Below, piece after piece: positions 1-14,978 of a stretch of 64,000 nt of DNA. The notes below the pieces were generated by a model. It saw nothing but the letters and a program-made list of their open reading frames with translations, had not been told where the DNA came from and did not search any database. The DNA comes from Cruorifilaria tuberocauda. Taxonomy: Eukaryota > Nematoda > Chromadorea > Rhabditida > Onchocercidae. A program made the translations under genes and the position numbers. Location of the stretch: positions 62,001 to 126,000 of the forward strand of contig JABVXU010000025.1 of the NCBI GenBank assembly GCA_013365365.1, given 5' to 3'. The stretch's first letter is position 1. The number at the start of each line of letters is the position of its first letter.

Positions 1-224
1 TATCAAACGGATTAACTTACAAAGAGAACAATAAATTTGTTTGCTTCTCTTTTTTTGATATGGTAAAATAGTCATCATAATCACATTAGTTTTATTCGTC
101 CTTAAATTTTGACGATTACGAGAATCATAAATATTATGATCATTTAATTAATTGAAATATTTATTTTTAAAGTATTTATTTTTCAACTGCTTCTAAAATT
201 GTTTAATCTAAAAGCAATCGAATT

Positions 225-2401
225 TTATGATACTAAAGTTTTAAAAACTTCAAAAACGTAAAAATCTGTTAATCTAAATCTTTCCTGTAGAAAAAAGAAC
301 TTGTAAAAAGGGTTGAAATTAAACAACCTAAGTTAGAAGAGAAATTTTCAGATTTCTTACCAGTTCCATTATTTCATCATCGTCGGGAACTTCTGAATTC
401 GTAATTTCGAGATCGTCGATGTCTCTTACAATTCTTTTACTGATACCACTATGTAATTGATCATATTTCATTCCTGTTTTTTCACCATAGCCATCACTTG
501 ATTTGCCATTCTCGTTGCTAATACCAGATTTTTCTTTATCGGAATTCAATATCGCAATATAGCTGATTATAGCTGATTCTGTCCTATTTTCGTGATGGAA
601 CAATACTTCCTTTTTTGTATATATCATATAACCAAGTTAAGATTATTTAAAGTTTAAAAATACTGCATGCTATCACCCAGATATTTATAAATTTATTTGT
701 AAACATATGGATAACGTGAGATAAATCGATTGAAAAAATGCTTGAAAAATAGAAGTGTTTAAACCTCACAAAATGTACTTACTTTACAACGTATAATATG
801 CAACCCATTTATGATGCATGGTAATTCATACATTACTTCATAATAAGCTTCAATCAAATCAAACATCCATTTTTTCGGTTCATTATATTTCATATCTTTT
901 CATATATTCCATGTTCCGTTATGTCTAACTGATATCATAGCATATATGATGATGAATAGACTGCAGAGGAAAAAAAAACCTTGTATGTTAAATTTTAATT
1001 ATAATCAAATAAACTAAACTACAAACCGGCTGCAATTGTTGTTGAAATAGCTACTTGCTACGTCGTTACGTGAGCTTTTCAGTGTTTCTATAATTGCATC
1101 GATCTGTTGGATGAAAGACTTTGCATACTCTTGGAGAATAATCGTGCAATCTTCCGAATTTTCATTATTGTATGTAAATAAAGTTTGACGGATCTGTAAT
1201 TTCTCTATTAAAATAGAGAGTTAAGTAAAAAGTTTAGTAAAAAGATTGAACTACTTGACCTTTATGATGAGTTGGAAAAAGTATTACTATTAAAACAGGA
1301 TAATTTACTTTAAATTAAAACTGCTTCATTAATAATCATGACTAATGAAATGAAGATTAGATAATTTGTGCAAAATATATTGAAAAAGGAAAAGACAATA
1401 AATATTAGCATCGTTCAAACTGATATTACGATTCCTTTGATAGCTTAGTCACTATGTGAAGTGAAACAAATGTTAAAGATTAGTCATTTATGGGATAGAG
1501 TTGCGCTGTGAAATATTTCGTCGTGTTCAATTACATTATTACATTACACTGGATATATAATGATCTTCCACATTATGCGAGGGAGCTTCTACAAATTAAT
1601 CACAGATGATTCGATAATCAGTAAAGATTTGGCAATAGAAAATGTCTGATAATTGTGATACAAATATGAGAGAATATTTATACCAAAATTTCGACAACGC
1701 ACTCTTTTAAAAGGTAATTTAAAGAACAGAGATGGAAATAATACGAAATCATGCATCCAGTATCAAATTTGAAAGCACAACAAGATCAAAGCGATGGACA
1801 GAATGCAATGATTAAACGTTTAAGTGCATAAGATATTAAATGTTGAACGTGCAATGAAGAAAAGCAGAAATCGACGAGTCCAGAAATGATTCGGCTTTAG
1901 AAGAGCTTACAAAGAATCGCATATAATGTACCGCATAATCAGAACTAATTGGAGATATCCTCAGCCAAAAGCTGTGAAGAGCTTTACCCTCGTAATTAAT
2001 ATGCTGAACATGTTCAGATGATGAACACGACCAAATAACTGCTCTTCTTTCAAATCTAGCAGAAAATATTCTGTACAAGGATATCAGCAAGTCAATTTTA
2101 CATTCTGTACAATTGAATACCACACTTTTCTAATGAAAAAACAATCACCCATATTCCATAACTATGTATGCCAAAAAGTTAATTCCAAATAGGAAAAAAA
2201 CTGCAATTGGGAATGAAACTGCACCAAGAAAAAAAAATCATTGAAAAGATTCCGAAGTATTTAAATATAAATAGAGTTACCACAGCTAACCTTACTTAAC
2301 TGGTTCAAATTATCAGTGAGTGTTGCATTGACGACATCGATGGCACTGACCAAATTATCGAATCCATTCGGGAGGATAGAGAAATCGCTTATCGTAGTCA
2401 T
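225..2401 (-). CDS. Unrecognised 207-residue helical protein, 5 exons
   Basis: I do not recognise this protein. Exons (high to low coordinate): 2401-2296, 2055-1988, 1193-1027, 583-361, 284-225. All introns are GT-AG, phases agree at every junction, and the total is 624 nt ending in TAA. The start is the ATG at 2399-2401; a TTTCCAG acceptor ends at 2429, 27 nt upstream, with no clear donor above it, which suggests spliced-leader addition. The first ~115 residues are rich in Leu/Ile/Asn and look helical (VSAIDVVNATLTDNLNQL; LQEYAKSFIQQIDAIIETL). A polar, Gly/Ser/Lys-rich stretch follows around residues 130-160, then an acidic patch (VPDDDEIMEL) and a hydrophobic tail. No signal peptide or membrane segment is visible. 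The EYAKSF segment loosely recalls Mediator subunit 21, but this is too weak to name it. Confident that it is a gene, not of its function. Confidence 0.7.
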
Positions 2402-2428
2402 TATTTGCGGAGAAATAATATTCAATTG

Positions 2429-4496
<2,068 letters not shown>

Positions 4497-7400
4497 TTAA
4501 TCAGACTCTGAACAACTTCGGCATTCTGCTGTTATTCGACCTTCAAATATCGGTAGTACGGCATAATCATCATCGATTATGGTCCACTGATAGGGTGCCG
4601 AACAATCTTCACAATCACTTTTGAAAAAAAATCTGGAATATGAACAATATCATTCCACTTTTATTCCTTCAAAGTTGAATTTTTTTTTTCAATTTAATCA
4701 AGGACTTATGATTCTAAGGAACGAAAAACCTGGCAATGAAAAAATTTGGACGCTGACATAGTTCGCATTCGCTATTCATAGTACTCAACAGCTCTGGTCA
4801 AATTCTTATCTCCTAACCGTATATTTTTGATTATCATTTATTAATAAATATCTAAATAAATACGATTACGAATCCGCATTTCGTCTCGGTTCGCTTTTCA
4901 GAATCTTGTTCACTAATCACTTGTTCTCTTATTTCTACTTCAAGTGATAATGTCACTCTTTTCCTTATGCAGTACTTATTTTATAGGATATTACCTTCTA
5001 GTTGTCTTTGATGAAATACCAAAGCACCGACGGAATTCACGAAATGTAATATCACGCATTTCTAACTTGGCCACAAATGGAGCTTCTGAATTTTCTTCTT
5101 TGTAGGAAACTGCTAGCTGCTGCTTCTTTGGATAAAAATTGTTGCTGAAGTCACCATTGAGATGAGATGTCTTTCAAGTTTCGTAAGCCTACCAAAACTT
5201 TCTAGTTGGCAAAAAACAAACTTACACAAATAATGGCTGCTTTTCCTCTTGTTCCAGTGGGAATGAGCAGTAGTAAAAGCTGCTAGTTGACGCCTCGCTG
5301 CATGCTGGAAATTTAATTTTTCTCAAAAATCGTTTGAAATTCAAATTATTCGATTACTATGCACGATTTCTCTTATGAAAGTCATCTGGTAGCAACAATC
5401 ATATCAAGCGTCTTTATACTTATAAAGTATAACTCAAGTTTACATTGAGAGAAGGAAGTAGCCTGTGTGGACATCGCTATATGACGTGCTTTCTCGAAAA
5501 GGGCCGCTCGATTAATGATATTAGCCGATTCAGAACTACAGAAACCGGAACTGTCTGAGTATCGATGTCCATTGTAATCATTGCTGAAATATACACCATT
5601 AATTTAATTTAACACTGCTATAAATTTAGTATGTCAGACTCCTCGCTATTATATACGTAGAGAAACTGTCATTACCAGTTAGAAGTTTACTTACCTGGAC
5701 AGTGGCGTCGTGCTGCGCAAACTATGCATTCCGCGATTCGAAGTACAGTTACGGTAGTTTTTCAAGGTAACACCGCCGGGAGGTGGAGCGAAGCCGTGTC
5801 GTCCGTATGGACTCGGCATATTACTGACGTGAAGAGTGCTCGTGAGGCGTGTCGGTGATGCGGACACTTAAAATGAAAAAGAGTGACTTGTTTTGTTCAT
5901 TCTGCTCTTTCATTGGTACTTACTGTGGTACTGTGTATTGTGATATCGTACACGTGCAACAACCTGATATTCCTACTGTCTTCCTTTCGTATCACTGATT
6001 TATTTGCGGAAATAAGATTTCTGTGTAGACTTCTATAGAATTAAAGAGGAATGAAAAAGATGACTTGATCTACGTTTTTCCTCCTTTGGATTCATATCAC
6101 ATTCCGCATTCATCCTTTGTTCATACTTATCCAGCGAATCATTGCTTATCACCGAATCGACTTCATCATTCTCTTCCGTCGTTAATGCTAACCGCTCCAA
6201 ATCTCTACAGAAGAAATATCACACTTATACCGGCATCATCTGTTGGAATTACTTGATAGAAACTCGTGATACTACCTTTAAATTTTCACAGGTAATAGAT
6301 CGTGGAGTGAACAATGGAGAAGCAGGAATGATACTACGATATACTTTCCTGTGATAGTGGATATGTAAAGATTCGAGACTAATGGAACAATTCCCAAACC
6401 ATTTCATAAAATTAGGAAAACCAGAAGATGGTTGAACAAACCTAGCAAATACTTCAATTCCAGTTTCATGTTTATACTGCGCCAGGCGGTAGGCAATTTT
6501 ATCTAGTTTACAACGTAAAATTTCCGAAAACCGTTCTCTTTCTTCTGGACGTTGATGTTTAAAATCACTGCCGTCCGGTGGACAGGTAAGTAATACCTGC
6601 TGTTGTTGTTGATGCTGAAAATAAATCTGTTTTTATCACTACTAGTTCCATTAACAAAATTTTAGATGCAAATAGAACAAATGATCCGATTCCAGGAATC
6701 GATAAAGCCACTTCGCCGAAAATAGACAAGGACGTTGAAGTTACTATTTACATAATATTTTATGAACAGGAAGAGATTTAGTATAAGATTTATTTTTCAG
6801 AAAAAGAAAACTTTTGCCCTCTCCAACAGTTTTTCTGATGGAAATGGTTTTTTGCAAGTTCGCTCTGGAATTCGTGCTATTGTTATGTAATACTAATGAC
6901 ATGGGTCATATTGGCCGTTAACTGAGCAACAGAGGAGAGTAAAATATGAATTAGTTTAAAGTTCCACTTGAATTCATCAAATTTCCAATCCTTTATTTTA
7001 TAACACAACCAAATTCTTATGCTAATTTCAGTTAACATAACATAAGAGAAAATATAAACGATTTAATGGATAGAGAAATGAATGAAATAATTAACGAGAA
7101 TATAACGAGCTAATAGTCTCATAGCTTTCGAAGCTACTAGAAAGCAACGAAATATTCTTACTGAATTATGAATAATAAGATAATTGCTTACTTCATAAAC
7201 CCTTTGTAGTGGTAGCCTTTCCGAATGACGTTTCGAACTACTTCGTTTATTTCCGTTATCTTCATTTGAAGTAGCAGTACATGATACAGAATCACGTGAA
7301 TCACGTTTACTTGCATTTTGTATGGCGACGTTTCGCCTCGGTGGCTTCCATCTGCACAGCCTCATTTGATAGAAGTCAATTTATATGCATATGTATTGTA

Positions 7401-9383
7401 TAGGGGACTATGTATAATCATATTTGATCATCAAATACAATTTACAGACTGCCAAACCATACATTTTCACTTTTTTAAGTTTCAATACAGTTTTCGAAAT
7501 TACAAAAAATATTTATCTAGTATATAAGTTTAGTATAATAAAAGTAATTAGTTAATTTACTTTTTCCAAAATGAAATTCGGCTACTGAAATGAATCGAGA
7601 CGTCATCACTTGTTGAAGCGCATGCATGACATCCAGTCGAAGAAACCATCGGATCGTTTTCATCTAGTGCGGAAACTGCCACTGATTCAATAAATTCCGC
7701 ATTTTGATTCAACAGCTGAGAATAAAAAAGTAGAAAAGCAGTATCTGATTCTTTCTCTACAATTAATATTATAAAATGAACTGTGAAAATTCCATCTATT
7801 AAATTCATTTGTAATGTCACTAACAGAAATCATTTTTACCATAAAAATTAATCGCTAAAAATGATAATGATTCATAAGCAACCGCATTTTTTTACATAAC
7901 TCATGATTTCGATTATTCGACTTTAATATTCACCACATGTTGTGACTCTAGTTCCAGGCTTGCAATAAATCGATTAACTATTCTCCTATAGATAACAGGT
8001 TTCAAATGAGTCGAATAATCAGTTTTGATCTGATAAAATGATCACTTATGATAATGAGGTTTTCTATTTTATCGCTTTCAAAACACTACTTACATTATAA
8101 AAACGTTCAGAATTGACAAAAAGTGAGTGTTGCTTGCGCAAATAAGCCAGCAATTCCTGTTGACAAGGCTCAAATAGATTGCTATGCGGTAATTTATTTG
8201 CTGACAAAGCATGAATTCGCTCAGACATCTCTCTTCTGGTAGTACCGGGAAGGAATGTACAGGTGCCACTGCGCATGCTGCAATGAGACATAAGTATGTA
8301 TGTTAGCGCATTCCTCGTAAGATACGGAAGAATAAGTACCAAAGGATGGGTTTGTGTTACGTGAATTTAAACTGAATTATTACTGAAAAAAAACCTTATA
8401 TATTTCCGATGTATTTTGCATGCTATTTCGGCGCATTTTGAATCATTACGTCCTATCAAATCCCTGTAAATAAAAAAACTAAATACCACTTCTCTAAAGG
8501 ACAATTAAAAATTTAAAAAATTTTATATTTTATGAATTGTTTCAGGGTTTCAGGATGATGTTGAGACAATCCACTAAAAAATTCCATTTTTTTATATTAT
8601 CCGAATGATTTATGCAAATTTATTTAATTGTTCGAAAAGAAATGGAGTGCTTCTTCCTTCTCCTCTTATTTTAAATTCGGGTAAGAAATTATGTACAGTC
8701 TCTTGAAGCTGAAATTTACGAAAATTTCTCTCCAGTATTTGAAAATTGAAAATAAATGTATAAAAATATCATCTTTTTAACAGCTGCCAAAACTGTAGAA
8801 TTTGTTATTTTTTGAATGCATGACTCAGGAACTCTTCCAAAGTAAGCTAGAAAGGATCACTGCTATTCATTTGTTAACGTTTCCTGCTTCAATGGATAAT
8901 TAAAATAAAATTTTAAACTTCCTCAGTTTATGAAATTCCAGATTTTCTAAGAAAATCACCGACAGAATAGTCCAGTAACAGTTGCTATATGTTTTGCATG
9001 CAATTTTACTGCATCGAATGATGTGTTTACCGGATCAAGGAATGGAAGCATTTTCAAGACAGAACATTTCGAGAAATTCAAATAGCAAACTATTTTCGGG
9101 AATATTGTAATATTAGCATTTTGAAATTTTCACCAGACTAAAACTTTCAAATTTCATCCAATCATCCATAACTTTGTGTAATAAATTGCAACGAATATAC
9201 GAATAAATAAATGCATATATTAAAAATATTAGTATACTTGAAGGCTTTGATAGCAAAGTACAAGTCGATAGAATCAACTGGTCTCGTGCCATCCTCCTTG
9301 AACCATTCCTTGAAGGCTTCTAAAGCAGAAGCATCTTCCAGAATGCTCTCCAAATCGCTCCACCAATTTATACATCCATCCAT
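4497..9383 (-). CDS. pry-1: Axin-family Wnt scaffold (PRY-1-like), 12 exons
   Basis: Axin scaffolds the cytoplasmic beta-catenin destruction complex. Exons: 9383-9238, 8463-8395, 8277-8094, 7715-7561, 7351-7192, 6614-6442, 6204-6065 (or -6074), 5866-5695, 5583-5444, 5304-5228, 5170-4995, 4632-4497; 1728 nt, about 575 residues, near nematode PRY-1 size as I recall it. An RGS box spans residues ~8-133: WWSDLESILEDASALEAF at the start, CKIHRKYI in the middle, LFEPCQQELLAYLRK and FVNSERFYN at the end. A GSK3-binding helix lies at ~261-280 (ERFSEILRCKLDKIAYRLAQ, like Axin's KFAEELIHRLEAVQ). A candidate beta-catenin helix is at ~315-330 (SLDKYEQRM). A DIX domain fills ~492-570 (LAVSYKEENSEAPF; ITFREFRRCFG; VLPIFEGRI). 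The ATG at 9383 is the least certain point: the exon opens two bases into a codon after a TTTACAG acceptor, so an upstream exon is possible. The 5228 donor is GTGTAA. Confidence 0.93.
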
Positions 9384-10129
9384 GAAATCTGTAAAGGAAC
9401 TCCGTTCTTCTTATATTATTCATAAGAATGACATCGGTTATGAAATCAGCGTTCAACGAAATGATTAACTGATGAAGACAGCACATCACTGGGCCTAACC
9501 TTATACCTCTAGATATTATCATAAATGATCACTCATAACTCGTTATGGTTAAGTCAATCATTTCAAATTACATAGAAATAAACCGAGTCCTGGATGCACT
9601 TCTATTATTCTAGACAGAGATTACTCACTGTTCACTGAATTTCAAGGAAATAAAAAATTTATGAAATCATGAAATTTTAAACACAATTTAAAAGAGATCC
9701 AAATTCAAAAATTCAACGGAGCAGTGGAGTGTGTAAGTGTCCGGAAAACTCCGAGTAACAGTAAGAATCGGATGGGAAACGGAAATTGCAGTCACTACGC
9801 AGCATTGGAAACAGGAAAACAGAAGCCAATTGTTGTGAACATTGAAAAGTGAAACACTTTGTGGCTGTTCGCTTAACTTATTTCTTACAGAATTCCGTTA
9901 GCAGGAACGATCATTGAACTATTTGTGGGCTGAAAGAGAAGGACAGAAACGAGTTTCTATTGAAATGAAGGATAGAGGATGGAAGGATGAAGCGTACAAT
10001 GAAAGGACGATAAAAGTTTATTTTAAAAATGAAATTAAATTAATGAAGCGATAGGAAAGTATCTCGTAAGGAATGTCAAGTCTGGTTCCCTTTCTCTCTC
10101 TCTCTCTCTCTTCTTGTTCTCTTGTTTAG

Positions 10130-10352
10130 TGGAACAAGAGTACTCAGATTCCGAGGGAATTCCCACAACATACATTAAATGGCACTACTTTAAATTATTT
10201 TTAGAAATGTTTCTTGAACGGTTGGAAAAAGCTGAACTTATTGCTGAAGAGATGAAAGTGTTATGCGATAATTTCGCACAATTGAAATTCGAAAGCATCG
10301 CCAAGAGTAACTTTGAAAGCGAACAAAATCACGGCTTCTTCGTGGAACTCAA
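10130..10352 (+). CDS. Orphan exon-like segment, function unknown
   Basis: A 223-nt open stretch lies between a good acceptor (CTCTTGTTTAG, ending at 10129) and a good donor (AAAG|GTGAGG). Read in the only frame that stays open between those borders, it encodes a charged, helical segment (WHYFKLFLEMFLERLEKAEL; EEMKVLCDNFAQLKFE). I could not find phase-matched neighbours on either side, so it may be an isolated exon of a poorly resolved gene or a chance frame. A mini-frame at 9772-9848 (MGNGNCSHYAALETG, then an AA|GTGAAA donor) lies upstream, but its phase does not match this exon. Confidence 0.3.
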
Positions 10353-13300
10353 AGGTGAGGAAAAAGGTGAAATTAATCAGTAAATGGAATTCATCAAATT
10401 GGAAAAAAGTTGTATGAGCAGGACAGTTCCACTTCACTTTAGGAATTTATAGGATGAACAGAGAGGTAATGCTTGAGAAGAACTATTTCCGAATTGCTAG
10501 CGATGTTTGAATTAATTGGCATTAGCCTGATTGAAGATAAGGAATGAAGGCGCACCGAGAAGCAGGTTTCTGTTGAGTTGGAAACCGTCTGGAAGTTCTA
10601 TCGTTTCCGTTCAGTTCAATTGCTCACTGGCGAACAGCTGACAATCATGGAATTCATTCTAAAAAATTCATGTGCAGCTTAAGATAATTGATGATAGTCA
10701 TTACTGACGTTTACTAAAGAATGAATAAGACGGAAAATTACGCCATCTCTTCACCGTAAACGTGATATACGAGAGGCGAAGTAGACAACGTCCTGAGACA
10801 CGGACACGGATAAAATGGGAAAACAAGGGAGTGGAATGGAGGAGGAGAGGAGAGGGTACTGTTGTAAGGTTGGAGTGATGTTGACGACGTGGCTGCGGCA
10901 CTCTTTGAAGTGGAGGGCAGCGTTTTGTGGATTATTGGAGGTGCGGCGGCGGCGACATCAAAGGAGCTCTCTCTCGTCTCTTGAACCTCTCCTCATTTTC
11001 ATCGGCAGCAACCAACATCCCTCCGTCCTCCCCTCCCTCCCTCTCTTACGTTAACTCTTGATAAGCTATCAGCCAGCGTGGGGAACGCAAGAGTGATAGC
11101 AACTCAAAGATGTGTCGGTGCTTTTCATCTCTCCGACATAACGCGACGTCCTTCTTCACGCCTCCCGCGCGGACCCACGAGCCACAGCCGGCCCGACACT
11201 TCACTTTGAGTAGAGCAGCAGTCCCGCAAATCGGTTTCACCGGATGACACCCATCCTTCCCTCTTCCCTTCGATCCTCGGTACACAGCAGCACTGAAGGT
11301 ATCTCTCACACTATACTATCCCTAATGTACTTCTCAAAGGTCACAGGTAGCATCGTTCACTGTGACTGTCTTTGGATTAGGGGGTAGAGGGAGAAACTTT
11401 ATATTTTGAAACTGTTATTAGTTATTCAAAAATGGAGTAGTCACTGCTATCAGTGATGATAAAGGTACGGAGGAGATAAAAGAGAACAGTGATATGTGAT
11501 GGATGAGTGAGGTAGAGGGAGGAAGAGGCAGGCTGGCCAATGTAACTGAAGAAAGGAAGGGAAAGGAATCGCCAAAAATCACTTTGTAAAGTATGAAAGG
11601 CGAAATTGGATGACTTCCTCCCCCACAACACTGACGGCAAGAGTTATCTGACCCATCTGATCGAGACTTTTCTCAGGGAACGGGAAATTTACTCCTTCCC
11701 TGAAATTATGATTATTACTATAACATAGGAGCGAGGGATCGATAACTGGGAACTTTGCGCAGTTGACAAGGCTGACAATGGATGTGACACTTAGGCTCTC
11801 TTCTCATTGCTTCTCTCCTCTTCTCGAAATATTTGAACTGGGAAATGTCCAAGCAATCGATCTTTCAGCTGTCAAATAAAAGGACCAGGCCTCACCGACT
11901 CATTTCCCTCCCTACAAGCCAAGAATTGGAATGCTTACCGATGGAGTCTAAGGCTGTAAAACGATTAATGGGACAAAATGAAAAGAATGTTGTTGAGGTG
12001 GACATGTCACACTGTTTCTTTTCAAATAAATGAATTGTTCTTGAGGCTGCTGAAAGCTAATTAACGACTTCCTTACTATTGCTGTGCAGGAAATTTTTTC
12101 CCGATCCTTGAATGAGATGAAAATATCTGTCCTTCAGATTATCAGTTAATTAAAACTGTTACTTTGTGAACTATTACGATTCTAAGTTTCCGTGTGAATT
12201 GAATCCTCCTTAACTGGAGGAAGCACTTTCATTCGACAGAAGGAAAAACCAAAAATGACTTATCAAATAATGATTTTCGTTCCTTTCGTTCTCCTATGAA
12301 AATACGTGAAAGAACGCTTCAACATAATATCATTGTCGTATAATATTTGCAAAGTAAAGATCATTCAATTGTTTTAGGCTGGGCATTTCCGGATTACATT
12401 AGGAAGGATTATCACCGACCGGTAAATCATTTTTTCCTTGGAGAAAGATAGTGGAAATGAATAGCTCGGTGTACTTTTCTTTTGCAATGAAACTTTGAGA
12501 AGAAATGCGATCTTATGCTTGCAAATCTTTTTTATTATTAAAAATTGCTATTTCTGATTTTAGGATATGAAGATATTCGCGTGGTCCTTCTCATTCTGTT
12601 TGAACGACTGACGAAAGAATTAGTTTCCAAAAGGTGTTAAAATAGTATGCATCGATTCAGATCAAATTGAACATTTGCATGAAATGCACTTTATAGATCG
12701 CGGAATTCAGTTAAGAAATTGAAGTATGAATAATTATGATGCAAACGGATGAGTCTTTGAACCAATAAAATGACACATCAGATAACAAAGGTCAAATACT
12801 ATCCTTGTACTTTAGTTTATGACTGACCTCCAAGTACATGTCTCCAAACAATTCACCTATCAACTGATTCTGCGAAATTTATCCATTTAATTAAGATATT
12901 AACAGAAAGGTGCATCGCCCAGTATCGTTTCTGCGCTTCCTAGAGAGCTATCCTTCATTTTCTTCCTCTTTTCAAACGTTGAGTTGATATTCAGTCAACT
13001 TTGCAGGATCCTGCATGCATGCTTTGTTTCAGTTTGCGATTTGCAAGATTTTGAAGTGGTTGAAGAAATATTACCGAAAGATTTAAATGGAGCTGATAGA
13101 TGGGAGGAATGATTGAAAAGAGGGAATAAAGTTGGTGATAACCGATTAGGGAGGAAATTAGCTCTGCCAGAGATCGATTATTTCCATGACTGTGTTCTGA
13201 AGGAAGAAGAGGAAAGGAAGATGGATGAGAAGGAATGCTTGATTTCTTTTCTTCTTCAAGCCACTGCTAGATCCTTTCAGGAAGCTAAAAACTAATATTC

Positions 13301-14591
13301 ATTGGCGCTTCTGCTCTTTTTAGCTTCTGCTGATCATCATTTTCAAATGTAGTTTGTAAACTGCTCCAAAAAGAGGGAGAGAAGGATGAGAAAGGTCTGA
13401 AGCTATAAACTAAATTCGAGAAAAAGTAATTCAACTTATCCCTCCATCACAGACTATTCCATTGCAAAATTTCACTTAATTTTTGCTCACTTAATTTTCA
13501 TCTAAATTGAATCATGAAAAACACAACTGAATTCTCATTTAATTTGATTTAAAAGGAAGTGATAAGAGAAAATATTCATGCTTTTGCACCAAAAATTCCC
13601 GTAACTGAATATAATATTGAAGATGAAGCCTTTGCTTAAACTCATTATAAGTTCGAATGAAATAAAGTAAAACTCGGAAGCTCAGTCCAGCAGTGTAGCG
13701 GCTACCCGGGATGGTAAGTTCTTCTGACGGATAGAATCACAGAACAGATTCAAAATTACATCACGTAGTACCGAACCGATCGAGACAGATCATTTTATCA
13801 CTTCTTTATTCTTTATTCATCATCGCGACTGCTAGTTGGATAGTTTAACCATAGTATGGCGCGTGCATAGTGCAGTTTCTATTTAATAGCTCTCGTGAAG
13901 TGCTCTGAGAGGAAAATGGATTAGTAATTGAAAGTCCTGGCGACTATCAAAAATGCTTCAAGTGATAACTATTAACAGATTGTTGTCAAAAAGGGATGAA
14001 CGATGATAATCTCTCATGGAGATCACGCACTCCACAACAAAATGCGTCTGATATCGAAGGTGAATACTCCAGATGGAACGAAAGGGAAGAAAAAGAAAGG
14101 GTATAATTAATGAAGAATGTTTTGCTAAAGCTCTGGGCCCGCTAATTTACGACGCATACTTTCATCTCTGATTAACTTACGCATAATCCGTGGTAGAACG
14201 CGTGCATAATCAGTCAAATATTGAGAATGAATACGGGGGTGGTTCAGTCCACTGACAGCAAGTGTTGTAATGCTACTTCATCGTATGTAGTAAGCAAGAT
14301 TTTTGACACATCACTTCCAGAATCATGATTAATATCTTAACTCATACCTACAACTCTTCACGTCTGGCGAAACCGAGATGGCGCATAGTGACGCCAATAA
14401 TAATTCTCAATCGCCTTTTCTGGCTTTTTCTATTTTTTCTATCTTTAATTCATACAAATGTGAAAATGTTGAGAATATTCGGCATTTTCATATTTCAAAC
14501 TAAAATTTCATTTTATGAACTTGGTCCCAGCTTGAATATAAAAATCAGCAATACAAAATATTACAGCACATTTGAACGAACCCAAACAAAA

Positions 14592-14597
14592 TTTATT
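14592..14597 (-). other. Possible polyadenylation signal of the calpain gene
   Basis: TTTATT on the plus strand reads AATAAA on the minus strand, about 380 nt beyond the calpain stop, in an AT-rich tract. The distance is long for a nematode 3' end, so support is weak. Confidence 0.25.
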
Positions 14598-14978
14598 TTA
14601 TACAAAAAGATGAAAATAGACACAAAAAAGTTTTTACAGATAAAAACACGAAAGATATCAAAGAACATAAAGGGATACAATGAATTGTCTTGATCAGTTT
14701 TATTACTCAACACACTCAATAGAATAATCTTTCTATGTTATTTAAAATTACACACCAAAATTGAAATTTTATAAAAAATTTCTTCAAGCTATTACATAAA
14801 CTCGTTGCAAAAAATATTCAAACTGAAATTTTCTTTTTCTTTCTTTTCTTTTGATGAAACAACATATGATTTCTAAAATCGATAAAATAAAAGAAAAGGA
14901 AACTTTCTGAAATTATTTTCGTACGAAACGATTTCTTGTGTGTGACTAGTCTATCATTTAACCTTCTATTCCAAACAT

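Larger units (their letters stand above)
9389..14978. other. Mostly non-coding region between Axin and calpain genes
   Basis: A 5.6-kb stretch between two minus-strand genes. It holds one exon-like segment on the plus strand (10130-10352), a CT run at 10091-10110, and a purine/pyrimidine-biased block at about 10800-11300. The AT-rich part from about 14300 to 14978 probably includes the calpain 3' untranslated region; a minus-strand AATAAA lies at 14592-14597. I see no complete gene. Confidence 0.5.

Noticed and set aside
1836..2123. 95-residue minus-strand frame
   Set aside because: A different frame of the same stretch contains the real 68-nt exon (2055-1988), bounded by CTAG and GTAAAG and in phase with both neighbours.
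9772..9849. Mini-frame starting MGNGNCSHYAALETG with a donor-like end
   Set aside because: It looks like a myristoylated start, but no phase-compatible downstream exon was found and the family could not be named.
14325..14693. 122-residue frame rich in Ile, Lys and Phe
   Set aside because: The composition follows local AT richness, there are no splice borders, and the region is probably the calpain 3' untranslated region on the other strand.
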